From: Devosia sp.
Lineage (GTDB): Bacteria > Pseudomonadota > Alphaproteobacteria > Rhizobiales > Devosiaceae
DNA length: 64,000 bases
Reading direction: 5' to 3'
Assembly: GCF_024707125.1 (NCBI RefSeq)
Contig: NZ_JANQAH010000011.1
Span: 124,001 to 188,000 of the forward strand
Shown here in pieces: positions 45,296 to 53,641 of this stretch. Under the pieces are notes generated by a model. The model was not told the DNA's origin and did not search any database. It saw only the letters and a program-made list of their open reading frames with translations. How positions within the stretch are numbered: position 1 is the stretch's first letter; each line of letters opens with the position of its first letter. Position numbers and translations under genes: made by a program.

Positions 45296-46081
45296 ATGGC
45301 CGACGACATTGCCGGGCGCGGAGACCCCCTGAAAACCCTGCATCTCATGTGGGGCCGCACCGAACCGCCGCGCCGTGGCCCAAAATCCCGCGTGGACCTG
45401 CGCGACCTCGTCAATGCCGCCATAGCCATCGCCGATGCCGAGGGAATCGAGGCTGTCTCGACGCGCCGCGTCGCCGAAGCCGTGGGCATCTCGCCCATGA
45501 GTTTTTACACCCACATCCCCGACAAGGCCGTGCTGCTCGACCTCATGCTCGACGCCGTCTCGGGACCCGCCGAGGGCGAAAGCCCCGCCTCGATGAATTT
45601 CGACCCGACCCGGTGGCGTGACAATGTCGCCCTCGTGGCCCGCGAATACCGCGCCTTCTTCCTGCGCCATCCGTGGACTTTGCAGTTGAGCAGCCACAGG
45701 CCCGTCCTAGGCCCCAACACGATCAAGGCCTACGAACATTTCCTCAGCACCTTTGACGGGCTGGGGCTGAGCGAAGTCGAAATGGACCTCTCGGTCTCGA
45801 TGGTCGCCAACTATGTCCACGGCGCCGTGCGCGACGTCCTGCGCGCCAGCCAGGTCAAGGCCCTGACAGGCCTCAGCGACGATGAGTGGTGGTACACCAT
45901 CGCCCCATTCCTCGAGACGATCGACTTCTCGCCCTACCCGGTCTCAAGCCGCGTCGGCCCGGTCGTCGGCGAACTCTATGGCCTCGGCAATCCCGACATG
46001 GCCTTCGATTTCGGCCTGGAACGCATGCTCGACGGACTGGGCGTGCTGATTGCCAGCAAGAACGAGCAGTCTTCCCCGTAG
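45296..46081 (+). CDS. TetR/AcrR-family regulator, TetR_C type
   Basis: A 261-residue repressor. The helix-turn-helix region is about residues 36-80 (LVNAAIAIADAEGIEAVSTR, VAEAVGISPMSFYTHIPDKA). The C-terminal ligand domain (FFLRHPWTLQLSSHRPVLGP and following) fits TetR_C type 1, common in drug-sensing regulators. GAGGATTAG precedes the ATG. It is divergently transcribed from the DrrA-DrrB-UvrA-like operon and probably represses it until a drug binds. Confidence 0.9.
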   Translation: MADDIAGRGDPLKTLHLMWGRTEPPRRGPKSRVDLRDLVNAAIAIADAEGIEAVSTRRVAEAVGISPMSFYTHIPDKAVLLDLMLDAVSGPAEGESPASMNFDPTRWRDNVALVAREYRAFFLRHPWTLQLSSHRPVLGPNTIKAYEHFLSTFDGLGLSEVEMDLSVSMVANYVHGAVRDVLRASQVKALTGLSDDEWWYTIAPFLETIDFSPYPVSSRVGPVVGELYGLGNPDMAFDFGLERMLDGLGVLIASKNEQSSP

Positions 46082-46082
46082 A

Positions 46083-46127
46083 CCTCATCCTGAGGTGCGT
46101 AGCGAAGCGGAGCCTCGAAGGACGAGG
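46083..46127. repeat. Imperfect palindromic repeat, CCTCATCC type
   Basis: CCTCATCC at 46083 pairs with GGACGAGG at 46120 (one mismatch), with inner GAGGT and GCCTC also pairing. This design resembles a widespread rhizobial intergenic palindrome. It lies just after the TetR stop. Confidence 0.55.
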
Positions 46128-46169
46128 GCGTGGCACCAGGCCTCAGCGTACCCGACCTCGTGGTTTGAG

Positions 46170-46192
46170 GCCCTCGGGTCAGGCCCGAGGGC
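46170..46192. terminator. Hairpin between convergent tetR and phnE2
   Basis: GCCCTCGGG and CCCGAGGGC form a 9-base-pair stem with a 5-base loop (TCAGG); flanking TGAGG and CCTCA extend it with a bulge. No U-tract on either side. It may end transcripts from both directions. Confidence 0.45.
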
Positions 46193-46225
46193 ACCTCACC
46201 ATAAGGTCTCCCAGGGCCCGAGTTT

Positions 46226-47569
46226 CTAGTGCCCCGTTCCGCCGATCAGCCTCTGGCGGATCGCGGTACTCATATTGTCGAACAGGAACACCACGAACAG
46301 GATCAGCAGCACCATATAGGCCACCTTGTCCCAGTCCGAATTGGTACCCATGGATTCGAGCAGCTTCAAACCAATACCACCCGCGCCCACGGCACCGATC
46401 ACCGTCGCCGAGCGCGTATTGCTCTCCCAAAAGTAGAGCGACTGCGACACGAACACCGGCAGCACCTGCGGCACCACGCCATAGCGGTTGACCGAGGCCG
46501 GGCTCGCGCCCACCGACTTCATACCCTCGCGCTGCTTGTCGTCCACATTCTCCAGCGCCTCGGCATAGACCTTCCCGAGCGCACCCGTATCGGTGAAGAA
46601 GATCGCCGCAATGCCGGGGATCGGGCCGGGGCCAAAGCCACGGGTAAAGAACAGCGCCCAGATCAGCATGTCGACCGAGCGGATGAAGTCGAAGAAGCGC
46701 TTCATCAGCCAGTTTGTCGTCCGGTTCGGCGTAATCGTCCGGGCGGCAAGGAAGGCCAGCGGGAAGGCCAGCAGCGTTGCCAGCAGCGTACCGACAAAAG
46801 CCATCACCAGTGTCTGGAACAGCTTTACGAGAATGTCCGCATGCTGCCAGGCCTGGTTGTTGAGCCACTGGTTGACGACGAACTGCGCATTCGACATCTC
46901 GGGATTAACCCGGTCGCCCGAGAACATCAGGCCGATCGAAGAGAAGAAATCGTGCCCCCAGAGCGGCGACTTGGGATCATAGAGGAAGTTCGCCCAGCCA
47001 AAGAACCGGCGCTGCACATAGACCTGATTGTCGCGGATCTCAGCCTGTCCGGCGAAGCCGAAATCGACGATCACCTTCTGGCCGTCCTGCTGGATCGCAG
47101 CCGGCACACCTTCCGGCGCAATCGCCGCATCCTCGGTAATGGCAACCGGCCAGGCTTCGCCACCGACAAAGACATTGACCTCGGTGGTCGTGATATCGAG
47201 CCGATCCGCGTCGCTACCAAAAGTGACGGTCATGCTGCCATCTTCATGCGGCGTCAGCCAGTCAATCGTGGCACCCACCGGATACTGCCCGCGGCTCGAC
47301 CATTGCGGCGTGATCGTCCCATCCTCGCCAAAGCGCAGGCGCGGCTGGGCGCGCCAGCTATACCAGTCCTGCACATAGATCGAGGTGCGATCCCATTTGC
47401 CGTTCTGCAATGCCGGCCCGACATTGAAGAAGAACCAGCAGAAAACGAGGTAGAGCACCGTCACGCCAAGCCCGACGATCAGGCCGTGGCGCTTCAGGAA
47501 CGAGGTCTTGAACACCTCGGGAAACTTCTGTTCGAGCCGAGCGCGCTCGGCAGCACTGATCGCTGACAT
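46226..47569 (-). CDS. phnE: Phosphonate ABC transporter permease PhnE2 with a large periplasmic insert
   Basis: Membrane subunit of the phosphonate importer (447 residues). The C-terminal half is a normal PhnE: helices plus the EAA-type loop EGMKSVGASPASVNRYGVVPQ and VIGAVGAGGIGLKL. Between the first helix (GLGVTVLYLVFCWFFFN) and the rest there is an insert of about 150-200 residues rich in beta-prone sequence and aromatic residues, predicted periplasmic. Ordinary PhnE is about 260-280 residues. The ATG at 47569 follows the phnE1 stop by one base; a frame to 47653 only re-reads phnE1. Confidence 0.92.
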   Translation of the reverse strand: MSAISAAERARLEQKFPEVFKTSFLKRHGLIVGLGVTVLYLVFCWFFFNVGPALQNGKWDRTSIYVQDWYSWRAQPRLRFGEDGTITPQWSSRGQYPVGATIDWLTPHEDGSMTVTFGSDADRLDITTTEVNVFVGGEAWPVAITEDAAIAPEGVPAAIQQDGQKVIVDFGFAGQAEIRDNQVYVQRRFFGWANFLYDPKSPLWGHDFFSSIGLMFSGDRVNPEMSNAQFVVNQWLNNQAWQHADILVKLFQTLVMAFVGTLLATLLAFPLAFLAARTITPNRTTNWLMKRFFDFIRSVDMLIWALFFTRGFGPGPIPGIAAIFFTDTGALGKVYAEALENVDDKQREGMKSVGASPASVNRYGVVPQVLPVFVSQSLYFWESNTRSATVIGAVGAGGIGLKLLESMGTNSDWDKVAYMVLLILFVVFLFDNMSTAIRQRLIGGTGH

Positions 47570-47570
47570 A

Positions 47571-48545
47571 TTACACGCTCGCCTTTCCGAAATTGAAGCT
47601 TGCATCGCCCACCAGGCGCCGGCGCAGCCAGCCCGAAAGCTGGTCGATGGCAATGATGGTCACGAGCAGGAGAATGATGATCGCATAGGTCTGGGCCGCA
47701 TAATCGCGCCCGATCGAGAGACGGAACACCTCGCCGATACCGCCGCCGCCCACCGCACCGATAATGGTCGAGGCGCGCACATTGATCTCCATGCGCAGCA
47801 GCCCATAGGACACGAAATTCGGCATCACCTGCGGCACGATGGCGAAGCGCACGCGCTCCAGCCAGCTCGCGCCCACCGACTTCAGCCCCTCATCGGGCTT
47901 CATGTCGGCATTTTCGACAACCTCGAAGAACAGCTTCCCCAGCGCACCCACCGTATGCAGCGACACCGCCGCGATAGCCGCAATCGGCCCGATGGAGAGC
48001 ACGGCCGTCAGCAGGCCCGCGATAACGATTTCCGGGAAAGCACGCATCACTTCCATGATGCGACGAACGACCCAACGCACCGGCCCCGCGCCAACGAGGT
48101 TCGTGGCTGCGAAAAAGCACAGGCAGAAGGCAAAGGCGCCACCAATGATGGTCGAGACAATGGCGATATTCACCGTCACGATCAGCTGGTAGATGAAATT
48201 CGGAATGTAGATCGTGTCCGTCAGCCAGATATTGCTCGACGTATAGTCATACTTCGCCGAGCCATCGAAATAGGGCGACTCGATCCCGAACATCGCGCGG
48301 AAGATCTCAAAGGGATCGCGCGGCATAAAATTCTTGATGAAGTCGAACATATAGGGGAGGCGTTCGAAGAACTTCCCCGAATTGGCCGAATTGGCATAGG
48401 ACATCGCCGCAAACAGCGCGACCAAAACGCCCACGACGACGAGGATCGTATAGATCCGCCGCGTCATCACCTGGCTGCGATAATGCTCCAGCAGCGTCGC
48501 GCCCGCCGGCGAAAGTCCAGTCGAACTGTGGGTGGTATCGGCCAT
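47571..48545 (-). CDS. phnE: Phosphonate ABC transporter permease PhnE1
   Basis: First membrane subunit of the phosphonate importer (324 residues). After a first helix (IYTILVVVGVLVALFAAMSY) comes a periplasmic stretch of about 70 residues, then a standard PhnE core with EVMRAFPEIVIAGLLTAV, EGLKSVGASWLERVRFAIVPQ and TIIGAVGGGGIGEVF. It follows phnD with a palindromic repeat between them, and directly precedes phnE2. Confidence 0.94.
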   Translation of the reverse strand: MADTTHSSTGLSPAGATLLEHYRSQVMTRRIYTILVVVGVLVALFAAMSYANSANSGKFFERLPYMFDFIKNFMPRDPFEIFRAMFGIESPYFDGSAKYDYTSSNIWLTDTIYIPNFIYQLIVTVNIAIVSTIIGGAFAFCLCFFAATNLVGAGPVRWVVRRIMEVMRAFPEIVIAGLLTAVLSIGPIAAIAAVSLHTVGALGKLFFEVVENADMKPDEGLKSVGASWLERVRFAIVPQVMPNFVSYGLLRMEINVRASTIIGAVGGGGIGEVFRLSIGRDYAAQTYAIIILLLVTIIAIDQLSGWLRRRLVGDASFNFGKASV

Positions 48546-48567
48546 GGGCAGTCATCCATTCCACCGC

Positions 48568-48626
48568 GTCATTCCCGCGAAAGCGGGAATCTCTCTTGCA
48601 GAGACCCCCGCTTTCGCGGGGGTGAC
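48568..48626. repeat. Dispersed palindromic repeat copy between phnD and phnE1
   Basis: GTCATTCCCGCGAAAGCGGG and, after a loop, CCCCCGCTTTCGCGGGGGTGAC (two segments 48605-48614 and 48615-48626) form a near-perfect stem. It matches the element at 35486. Within the operon it could lower phnE expression relative to phnD or stabilise phnD mRNA. Confidence 0.7.
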
Positions 48627-48681
48627 GTCGTGCCAAAAACAGGAAGAGAGGCAGGACTGGCCTGCCTCTCCCAGTAAGAAG

Positions 48682-49590
48682 TTAACCGCCGATCACCGAC
48701 TTACGAGCGTCGATGATGGTCTGGTAGAGCGGCTGGCCGGCGTCGACGAAGTTGGTGTAGCCACCAGCGGTGAACGCGTCGAAGCATTCGAAGTCGGTTT
48801 CCGGCAGGGCCTTGAAGAAGGCGGTAACCTGAGCCTTCGTTTCAGCCGGGAGCTTGTTGGAAACCATCAGCGGGCCGTTCGGGATGATCGGGGACTGCCA
48901 GACTTCGACCAGGTCGTCCATGTCGAGCAGACCCTTGTCGACCATGATGCGCAGGTTGCCGGAGGTGTAGCCTTCCGAGAATTCGCCCTGGCCCGAACCG
49001 AAGGTGGTGCCGACATCCCAGGTGCCATCGAGAACGCCGAGCACGAGGTTTTCATGGCCGCCGCCAAAGCCGGTTTCGCCATAGAATTCAGCGATCGGCG
49101 CGCCGATATCGGTCGGCAGCGAAACGTTCGGGATCAGGTAACCAGAGGTCGAATCCGGGTCAGCAAAGCCGAGCTTCTTGCCCTTGGTCGAAGCCAGATC
49201 GGTGATGCCCGAGTCAGCGCGAGCAACCATGATCGTGTGGTAGCCAGTCGAACCGTCAGCCTGCTGGGTTGTAAGCACCGGGTCAACGGCTTCCGGATCC
49301 TGCAGGTAGATGGCGGCATAGGACGAAGCGCCCATGATGGCGATGTCGATGGTGCCACCGAGCAGGCCCTGGATGATGCCGTTATAGTCGGGCGACGGGA
49401 AGAACTGGACTTCCGAAACGCCGGTCGCAGCCTTCAGCGGCTCGGCGACGCATTCCGAACGACGCAGCTGGTCGGCTTCGTTTTCGCCGCCATCGAGGCC
49501 GATACGGAGGACGGTGACATCCTGGGCGAAAGCAGCTGAAGACATCGAGAGGGCCACGGAGGCCAGGAGCAGTTTACGGATCGCGGACAC
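48682..49590 (-). CDS. phnD: Phosphonate-binding periplasmic protein PhnD
   Basis: Periplasmic binding subunit of the phosphonate importer (302 residues). Signal peptide ends SSAAFAQD. Motifs include RIGLDGGENEADQLRRSEC, FFPSPDYNGIIQGLLGGTID, MGASSYAAIYLQDP and FADPDSTSGYLIP, all typical of PhnD. The start is GTG at 49590 with AAGGAGA six bases upstream. It is 55 bases after phnC. Confidence 0.95.
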   Translation of the reverse strand: MSAIRKLLLASVALSMSSAAFAQDVTVLRIGLDGGENEADQLRRSECVAEPLKAATGVSEVQFFPSPDYNGIIQGLLGGTIDIAIMGASSYAAIYLQDPEAVDPVLTTQQADGSTGYHTIMVARADSGITDLASTKGKKLGFADPDSTSGYLIPNVSLPTDIGAPIAEFYGETGFGGGHENLVLGVLDGTWDVGTTFGSGQGEFSEGYTSGNLRIMVDKGLLDMDDLVEVWQSPIIPNGPLMVSNKLPAETKAQVTAFFKALPETDFECFDAFTAGGYTNFVDAGQPLYQTIIDARKSVIGG

Positions 49591-49645
49591 GGGAAGTCTC
49601 CTTTGGTGACGCGGGATAGGTCTTCAGCCTCCAAGGGCCGATGAC

Positions 49646-50473
49646 TTAGGGAGCCTGCTGCGCGTTGGTCGGCGTACGCGGCAGGAATTGGACGGGCGCG
49701 ATCGAGGTCGAGGTCATGGCTTCCGAGAAAGCCTCCTTCAAACCATCGGCGCCGTAGATGGTGCGAGCGACGTCCGTAGTCAGCTCGTCGGGCGTACCGT
49801 CAAAAACCACCTGCCCCTGCGCCATGCCGACAATGCGCTCGCAGTAAGCGCGCGCCGTATCGAGCGTGTGGAGATTGGTGATGACGGTGATGCCTTCGGC
49901 ATTGATGTCACGGAGGCTGTCCATGACGATCTGCGCATTGCGCGGATCAAGGCTGGCGATCGGTTCGTCCGCCAGGATCATCTTTGGATTTTGCATCAGG
50001 GCGCGGGCAATCGCCACGCGCTGCTGCTGGCCACCCGAAAGCGTCTGGGCCCACTGCGTCGCGGTCTGCGCAATATCAAGCCGCTCCAGCGCCTTAAGCG
50101 CCTCGAATTGCTCTTCAGGTGTGAACACCTGAAGCAAATTAAGAACAGGATTGCGGCCATTGAGCCGGCCGAGCATCACATTGGTGATCACATCGAGGCG
50201 CGGCACGAGGTTGAACTGCTGGAAGATCATGGCGCAATCGCGCTGCCAGGCACGCAGCGCCTTGCCGCGCAGCTCCGACGTCTTCACGCCGTCATATTCG
50301 ATATAGCCAGAAGACACGTCATTAAGACGGTTGATCATGCGCAGCAGCGTCGACTTGCCGGCGCCGGAGCGGCCGATAATGCCGACCATCTGGCCCTGCG
50401 GAATTTCGAGCGTCACATCATTGACGGCGACCTTGTCACCGAAGCGTCGTGTAACGTGCGAAATCTTGAGCAT
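49646..50473 (-). CDS. phnC: Phosphonate ABC transporter ATP-binding protein PhnC
   Basis: ATPase subunit of the phosphonate importer (275 residues). Walker [14 protein letters not shown], the [20 protein letters not shown] region typical of PhnC, signature [12 protein letters not shown], Walker [13 protein letters not shown]. It is the first gene of phnCDE1E2 and has a run of four Pho-box-like half-sites 45-85 bases upstream, so it should be induced by phosphate limitation through PhoB. Confidence 0.95.
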   Translation of the reverse strand: MLKISHVTRRFGDKVAVNDVTLEIPQGQMVGIIGRSGAGKSTLLRMINRLNDVSSGYIEYDGVKTSELRGKALRAWQRDCAMIFQQFNLVPRLDVITNVMLGRLNGRNPVLNLLQVFTPEEQFEALKALERLDIAQTATQWAQTLSGGQQQRVAIARALMQNPKMILADEPIASLDPRNAQIVMDSLRDINAEGITVITNLHTLDTARAYCERIVGMAQGQVVFDGTPDELTTDVARTIYGADGLKEAFSEAMTSTSIAPVQFLPRTPTNAQQAP

Positions 50474-50518
50474 GCTTGGCGCCCCGCCTTTGAGATGGGC
50501 GACACCTAAGGGTCATGC

Positions 50519-50558
50519 ATAACGTCAGCATAACGGTTGGATGACGGTTCCATGACCA
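50519..50558 (-). promoter_or_regulatory. Four tandem Pho-box half-sites upstream of phnC
   Basis: On the minus strand, TGGTCAT, CCGTCAT, CCGTTAT and ACGTTAT follow each other separated by exactly four bases (GGAA, CCAA, GCTG), an 11-base period. The Pho-box consensus is two CTGTCAT units 11 bases apart. The first two units match best (5/7 and 6/7). This predicts cooperative PhoB binding; no in-window proof. Confidence 0.65.
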
Positions 50559-50635
50559 TCCACCGGGGCTGTCACAGGCCGGCGTCAGCAAATCCGGCCC
50601 TGACGCGCCTTCGGCAATCTCCTAACGAAGCGTCA

Positions 50636-50664
50636 CAAACGAAAATCCCCGCTTACGCGGGGAT
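50636..50664 (-). terminator. Intrinsic terminator after the hexapeptide transferase gene
   Basis: On the minus strand ATCCCCGC-GTAA-GCGGGGAT is a perfect 8-base-pair stem followed by TTTCGTTTGT. It begins 17 bases past the transferase stop, so the phnGHIJKL transcript probably ends here and phnC has its own promoter. Confidence 0.7.
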
Positions 50665-50680
50665 CGTGTCGTGACAACGT

Positions 50681-51292
50681 TCACTCGTATTTCTCGAGGA
50701 AAGCCTCGATGCCAAGCGTCCGGAAATCCGGCAGCGCCACATGCAACTGCTCGTGGCTCCAGCCCCACCACTTCAACGCATCGAGCCGGCTGGCAATCGG
50801 ATCGGAAAACCGCTGCCTGATCGTCTTGGCCGGCACGCCCACGGCAATGGCAAAATCCGCCACATCCTTGGTCACCACCGCATTGGACCCGATGATCGCC
50901 CCATTGCCGATCTTCACGCCCGGCATGATCACCGCACCATGCCCGATCCAGGTGTCGTGCCCGATGCTGATCGGCGAACTCTCGCGCCATTCAAAGAACG
51001 AGGCATCATCCTCCTCGCCCTCAAAATACTGCGCCGAGCGATAGGTGAAGTGATGGAGCGAAGCGCGCTCCATCGGATGCATGCTGGCATAAATGCGCAC
51101 ATTGGCGGCGATATTGGAAAACTTCCCAATCGTCGAATAAGCGATCTGCGTACCACTGACACAGTAGGAATAGTCGCCCATGGTCGAATAGGCGACATGG
51201 CAGAACGCCCCGACCTCGGTGTATTTCCCCAACGTCGACTGGTTCACCTTCGCCGTCTCATGCACCGACGGCGTTTCACTCAACTTCTTCAT
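50681..51292 (-). CDS. Hexapeptide-repeat acetyltransferase of the phosphonate cluster
   Basis: A 203-residue left-handed beta-helix transferase. Hexad repeats run through about residues 15-70 and 110-150 (IGHDTWIGHGAVIMPGVKIG, NGAIIGSNAVVTKDV). This belongs to the DapH/GlmU-related family that is regularly encoded with C-P lyase genes, often called phosphonate metabolism transferase. It may acetylate aminophosphonates, replacing PhnO, but the reaction is not established. Its start overlaps the phnL stop (ATGA). Confidence 0.88.
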   Translation of the reverse strand: MKKLSETPSVHETAKVNQSTLGKYTEVGAFCHVAYSTMGDYSYCVSGTQIAYSTIGKFSNIAANVRIYASMHPMERASLHHFTYRSAQYFEGEEDDASFFEWRESSPISIGHDTWIGHGAVIMPGVKIGNGAIIGSNAVVTKDVADFAIAVGVPAKTIRQRFSDPIASRLDALKWWGWSHEQLHVALPDFRTLGIEAFLEKYE

Positions 51293-51993
51293 GCTGCCAC
51301 CTTCGGCGCAAAGCCTGTCACATCGACGATCCGGTCGGCCACTTCCGCCCGCACGTCTTCGTCATGGAAAATCCCGAGCATGGCGACACCCTCGCGCTTC
51401 TTCTGCGCGATCATGCCCACCACCACCGCCCTATTGGCCGCGTCGAGCGACGCCGTCGGTTCATCGAGCAGCAACACCGGATGATGCGTGATGAAACCAC
51501 GCGCAATATTCACGCGCTGCTGCTCGCCACCCGAAAACGTCGCCGGTGGCAGGCTCCACAGCCTTTCGGGCAGATTAAGCCGGCTCAACATTTCGCCAGC
51601 GCGCCTCTGGGCTTCTTCCTTGTCTGTGCCACGCACCACCAGCGGCTCAGCCACCACGTCCAGCGCCGACACACGCGGCACCGTGCGCAAAAACTGGCTG
51701 ACATAACCAATGGCATCGCGACGCAGCGTCAGCACCGTCCGCGGATCGGCACTCGCGAGATCAACTTGTCGCCCATCATGAGCAATGAGAACTTCGCCGC
51801 CATCGACGCCATAGTTCCCATAGACCATTTTCAGAATGGACGACTTGCCGGCGCCCGAAGGCCCGCCCAGCACGACGCATTCGCCGGCATTGATGTCGAA
51901 CGTGACATTCTCCACCACCGGCAGGCTGATCCCGCCACGCAGGTGCATGGTAAAGGTCTTGGCGAGATTTCTTACGGATAGAGCGGTCATCAT
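51289..51993 (-). CDS. phnL: C-P lyase complex ATP-binding protein PhnL
   Basis: ABC-type ATPase associated with the C-P lyase core (234 residues). Walker A GPSGAGKSSILK, YVSQFLRTVPRVSALDVVAEP (PhnL-specific region), signature FSGGEQQRVNIARG, Walker B LLLDEPTASLD. PhnL binds the PhnGHIJ core with PhnK in E. coli. ATG at 51993 overlaps the phnK stop (TGATG); a GTG at 51996 and an ATG at 51990 are alternatives. Confidence 0.94.
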   Translation of the reverse strand: MMTALSVRNLAKTFTMHLRGGISLPVVENVTFDINAGECVVLGGPSGAGKSSILKMVYGNYGVDGGEVLIAHDGRQVDLASADPRTVLTLRRDAIGYVSQFLRTVPRVSALDVVAEPLVVRGTDKEEAQRRAGEMLSRLNLPERLWSLPPATFSGGEQQRVNIARGFITHHPVLLLDEPTASLDAANRAVVVGMIAQKKREGVAMLGIFHDEDVRAEVADRIVDVTGFAPKVAA

Positions 51994-52769
51994 CACACCT
52001 GCAGGATCGAGCTGACGAGAAGCTGCGTATAGGGCTCGCGCGGATCATCGAGCACCCGGTCGGTCAGCCCCGCCTCGATCACATGGCCACCCTTCATCAC
52101 CATCATCCGGTGCGACAGCAGCCGTGCGACAGCTAGGTCATGGGTCACCACAATGGCCGAAAGCCCCAGTTCCCCCACCAACTGCCGCAACAGATCGAGC
52201 AACCTCGCCTGCACCGACACATCGAGCCCGCCAGTCGGCTCATCCATGAACACCAGCCGCGGCCCCGTCACGAGATTGCGGGCAATCTGCAAGCGCTGCC
52301 GCATACCGCCCGAAAAGCTGCGCGGTTGATCATCGATACGATCCGCCGCAACTTCCACACGGCCGAGCCAATCGAGCGCCGTATCGCGGATTTTGCCATA
52401 GTGCCGATCGCCCACGGCCATCAGCCGCTCGCCGACATTGGCACCCGCCGAAACCGTCATGCGCAGCCCATCGGCGGGGTTCTGGTGCACAAAACCCCAG
52501 TCCGTCCGCGTCAGAAAGCGCCTCTCGGCCTCGCTCAGCTCATAGATATTGCGCCAGCTCTCATCCCGCATCCGATAGAGCGCCTCGCCAGACGTCGGTT
52601 CGAGATTGGCCGAAAGCGTATTGAGCAGCGTCGTCTTCCCCGAGCCGCTTTCGCCGACAATCGCCAGCACTTCGCCCGGATAAAGCTCGAAATTGACATC
52701 GGCACAGCCAAGCCGCGAGCCGTAATACTTGGTCAGGTTGCTTACACGCAGCAGCGGTTCGTCGCTCAT
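51993..52769 (-). CDS. phnK: C-P lyase complex ATP-binding protein PhnK
   Basis: ABC-type ATPase of the C-P lyase complex (258 residues). Walker [27 protein letters not shown] (typical of PhnK), signature FSGGMRQRLQIARN, Walker B VFMDEPTGGLD. It is not a transport ATPase; in E. coli a PhnK dimer docks on PhnJ. The ATG at 52769 overlaps the phnJ stop as ATGA; the frame extends to 52847 inside phnJ without meaning. Confidence 0.95.
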   Translation of the reverse strand: MSDEPLLRVSNLTKYYGSRLGCADVNFELYPGEVLAIVGESGSGKTTLLNTLSANLEPTSGEALYRMRDESWRNIYELSEAERRFLTRTDWGFVHQNPADGLRMTVSAGANVGERLMAVGDRHYGKIRDTALDWLGRVEVAADRIDDQPRSFSGGMRQRLQIARNLVTGPRLVFMDEPTGGLDVSVQARLLDLLRQLVGELGLSAIVVTHDLAVARLLSHRMMVMKGGHVIEAGLTDRVLDDPREPYTQLLVSSILQV

Positions 52770-53641
52770 TCCGCAGCCTCCTTCATGCCCAGAACCCCGA
52801 CATGCCCCGCCTCCCGCCGCTCTTCGCAGTGGTCGGTGTCCGAGCACACATACATATGGCCGCCCCGGTCATCCAAAATGACCTCATCGAGATAGACCTG
52901 CTCAGCACCGCACAGCGCACACGGCTGTTCAAAGTGCTGGATGGTGAAGGGGTGATCTTCAAAGTCGAGGCTCACCACGTCGGTATGCGGCGGCACCGCA
53001 TAAATCCGGTGTTCGCGCCCTGCCCCGAACAGTTGCAACGCTTCCGAACGATGCATCTTGGGATTGTCGAACTTTGGCGTTGGGCTCGGGTCCATCACAT
53101 AGCGACCCTCGACCTTCACCGGATAGGCATAGGTCGTGGCAATGCGACCATGCCGCGCAATGTCCTCATAGAGCTTCACATGCATCAGCCCGTATTCTTC
53201 GAGCGCATGCATTTTCCGCGTTTCGGTCTCGCGCGGCTCGAGGAAGCGCAGCGGCTCCGGAATCGGCACCTGATAGACAAGGATCTGCCCCGCCTCAAGC
53301 TTGCGCTCGGGAATACGGTGCCGCGTCTGGATGATGCTCGCCTCGGCCGTATGCGTCGTGGTTTGCACCTGCGCCACCTTGGCAAAGAAGGCCCGGATCG
53401 ACACGGCGTTGGTCGTATCATCCGCCCCCTGGTCGATGACCTTCAGCACATCGTCCGGCCCGATAATCGACGCCGTCACCTGTACGCCGCCCGTACCCCA
53501 ACCATAGGGCATCGGCATTTCGCGCGACGAGAACGGCACCTGATAGCCGGGGATCGCCACAGCCTTCAGAATGGCCCGACGGATCATCCGCTTGGTCTGC
53601 TCATCGAGATAGGCAAAGTTGTAATTCGCGACGGCGTTCAT
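52766..53641 (-). CDS. phnJ: C-P lyase radical SAM subunit PhnJ
   Basis: Catalyses cleavage of the carbon-phosphorus bond of ribose phosphonate phosphate with S-adenosylmethionine. The 291-residue protein has Cys241, Cys244 and Cys266, the positions that hold the 4Fe-4S cluster in E. coli PhnJ, and Cys272 at the thiyl-radical position (PCALCGAEQVY, MYVCSDTDHCEERR). The N-terminal region LPYGWGTGG-like motif (MPYGWGTGGVQVTAS) is also conserved. All catalytic cysteines are present, so the enzyme should be active. Its start overlaps phnI (ATGA). Confidence 0.97.
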   Translation of the reverse strand: MNAVANYNFAYLDEQTKRMIRRAILKAVAIPGYQVPFSSREMPMPYGWGTGGVQVTASIIGPDDVLKVIDQGADDTTNAVSIRAFFAKVAQVQTTTHTAEASIIQTRHRIPERKLEAGQILVYQVPIPEPLRFLEPRETETRKMHALEEYGLMHVKLYEDIARHGRIATTYAYPVKVEGRYVMDPSPTPKFDNPKMHRSEALQLFGAGREHRIYAVPPHTDVVSLDFEDHPFTIQHFEQPCALCGAEQVYLDEVILDDRGGHMYVCSDTDHCEERREAGHVGVLGMKEAAE

